Shown: piece after piece, positions 63,600-64,000 of the stretch
Position numbering within the stretch: position 1 is the stretch's first letter
Layout of the letters: each line of letters starts with the position of its first letter
Assembly (NCBI GenBank): GCA_024195265.1
Contig: JAJLRJ010000002.1
Span: 21,033,570-21,097,569 of the forward strand
Direction of reading: 5' to 3'
Length of the DNA stretch: 64,000 bases
Origin: Dendrophyllia cribrosa
Lineage: Eukaryota; Cnidaria; Anthozoa; Scleractinia; Dendrophylliidae
Program-made: the position numbers and the translations under genes
The notes under the pieces: generated by a model
What the model was told of the DNA's origin: nothing
The model's database searches: none
Seen by the model: only the letters and a program-made list of their open reading frames with translations

Positions 63600-63860
63600 T
63601 AGCGCATATATTGGACTTTAGATCTGAAGGTCTAAAGTTCGAGGCTTGTTGTCAGCCGCCGTGTTGTTTCCTTCCACATGTTGTCCCCCTTCACCCTACA
63701 GATGTACTGATGAATGGGTACCGGTGACAAAATGCTCGGGGTAACCCTGCGATGGACTAGCATCCCATCCAGTGGAGAGAAGCAATATTTCTAGTTGATC
63801 CATGCTACAGAAACCGGGTTAAGCTTCGGTGAGTGGGTCACCTGTGGCTCGTGTGCGACT
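63600..63860. mobile_element. SINE/LINE-tail-like repeat
   Basis: Contains GGGTAACCCTGCGATGGACT and AGCATCCCATCCAGTGGAG, words typical of widespread animal SINE/LINE 3' ends, and GGCTCGTGTGCGACTCTTTT (similar to about 30393-30418). Boundaries are uncertain. Confidence 0.5.
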
Positions 63861-63974
63861 CTTTTTTAACACTTTTTAAAATCGAAGAGGGTTGTCTAAT
63901 AATCGCCTGATTTGTTCAAGTCATGAAAGGTAAGGTTAAAGGGAAGTTTCCAGAAGTAATTGGCAATCTATTAT

Positions 63975-64000
63975 AGAACAGTTTTCAATTGAGTGTGAAA
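63975..64000. mobile_element. Start of a fourth MITE family B copy, cut by the window end
   Basis: AGAACAGTTTTCAATTGAGT matches the 5' end of the copy at 58372. Confidence 0.7.

Overview
The window is animal nuclear DNA, most likely from an anthozoan cnidarian and probably a stony coral. The grounds are intron-containing genes with GT..AG splice sites, intronless rhodopsin-class GPCR genes with cnidarian-style sequences, eukaryotic tRNA-Lys genes, many small foldback (MITE-like) repeats, long microsatellites, a non-LTR retrotransposon fragment and a Polinton. This assignment rests on sequence character, not on a database match.

The main element is a complete Polinton/Maverick (virus-like giant DNA transposon) at 794-18229, 17,436 bp, with AG...CT ends and a perfect 6-bp target duplication GGGCGG at 788-793 and 18230-18235. 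Its terminal inverted repeats carry a 73-nt near-palindrome at each extreme tip. Left to right it holds a nested foldback element, a VLTF3-like zinc-ribbon transcription factor, three minus-strand genes (a two-TM protein, an unknown protein and a fibre-like protein) and a packaging ATPase (minus). It then holds the capsid block on the plus strand: a broken unknown ORF, the penton (minor capsid) protein, a basic pX/pVI-like protein, the double-jelly-roll major capsid protein, a second pVI-like protein, an adenain-type protease and a zinc-ribbon/PLA2 protein. Last come a chromodomain integrase, a coiled-coil protein, two AT-hook zinc-finger proteins and protein-primed DNA polymerase B. PolB, the major capsid, the penton and the fibre frames are open. 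The ATPase, the 6481 ORF, the second pVI-like gene, the PLA2 gene and one AT-hook gene carry stops or frameshifts, and the integrase has Asn at the second catalytic acidic position. The copy is probably recent but no longer autonomous. Two promoter-like motif classes (AAACGCA...TATAAA before the replication-side genes; TATATAACATAATA hugging the ATG of capsid genes) suggest early/late regulation.

Right of the Polinton (18.2-32 kb) is repeat-rich DNA: a reverse-transcriptase fragment fused to a truncated GPCR, about 1 kb of GAAA microsatellite, an orphan first exon resembling the P4HTM-like genes, a duplicated tRNA-Lys unit and an intact GPCR on the minus strand (23078-24124). At 32.6-42.6 kb lies a second GPCR group: two nearly identical intact genes (33584-34663, 38270-39361) inside a segmental duplication, plus decayed 5' and 3' fragments. 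A third tRNA-Lys (42987-43059) and an amine-type orphan GPCR (45637-46674, minus) follow.

The right end (50-64 kb) holds an 11-exon gene for a transmembrane-type prolyl 4-hydroxylase (P4HTM-like; EF-hand plus 2-oxoglutarate/Fe dioxygenase), with every exon and phase readable (50026-59054, 435 aa). The first three exons of a tandem paralogue (61465-63464) run off the window. Their introns are peppered with MITE copies.
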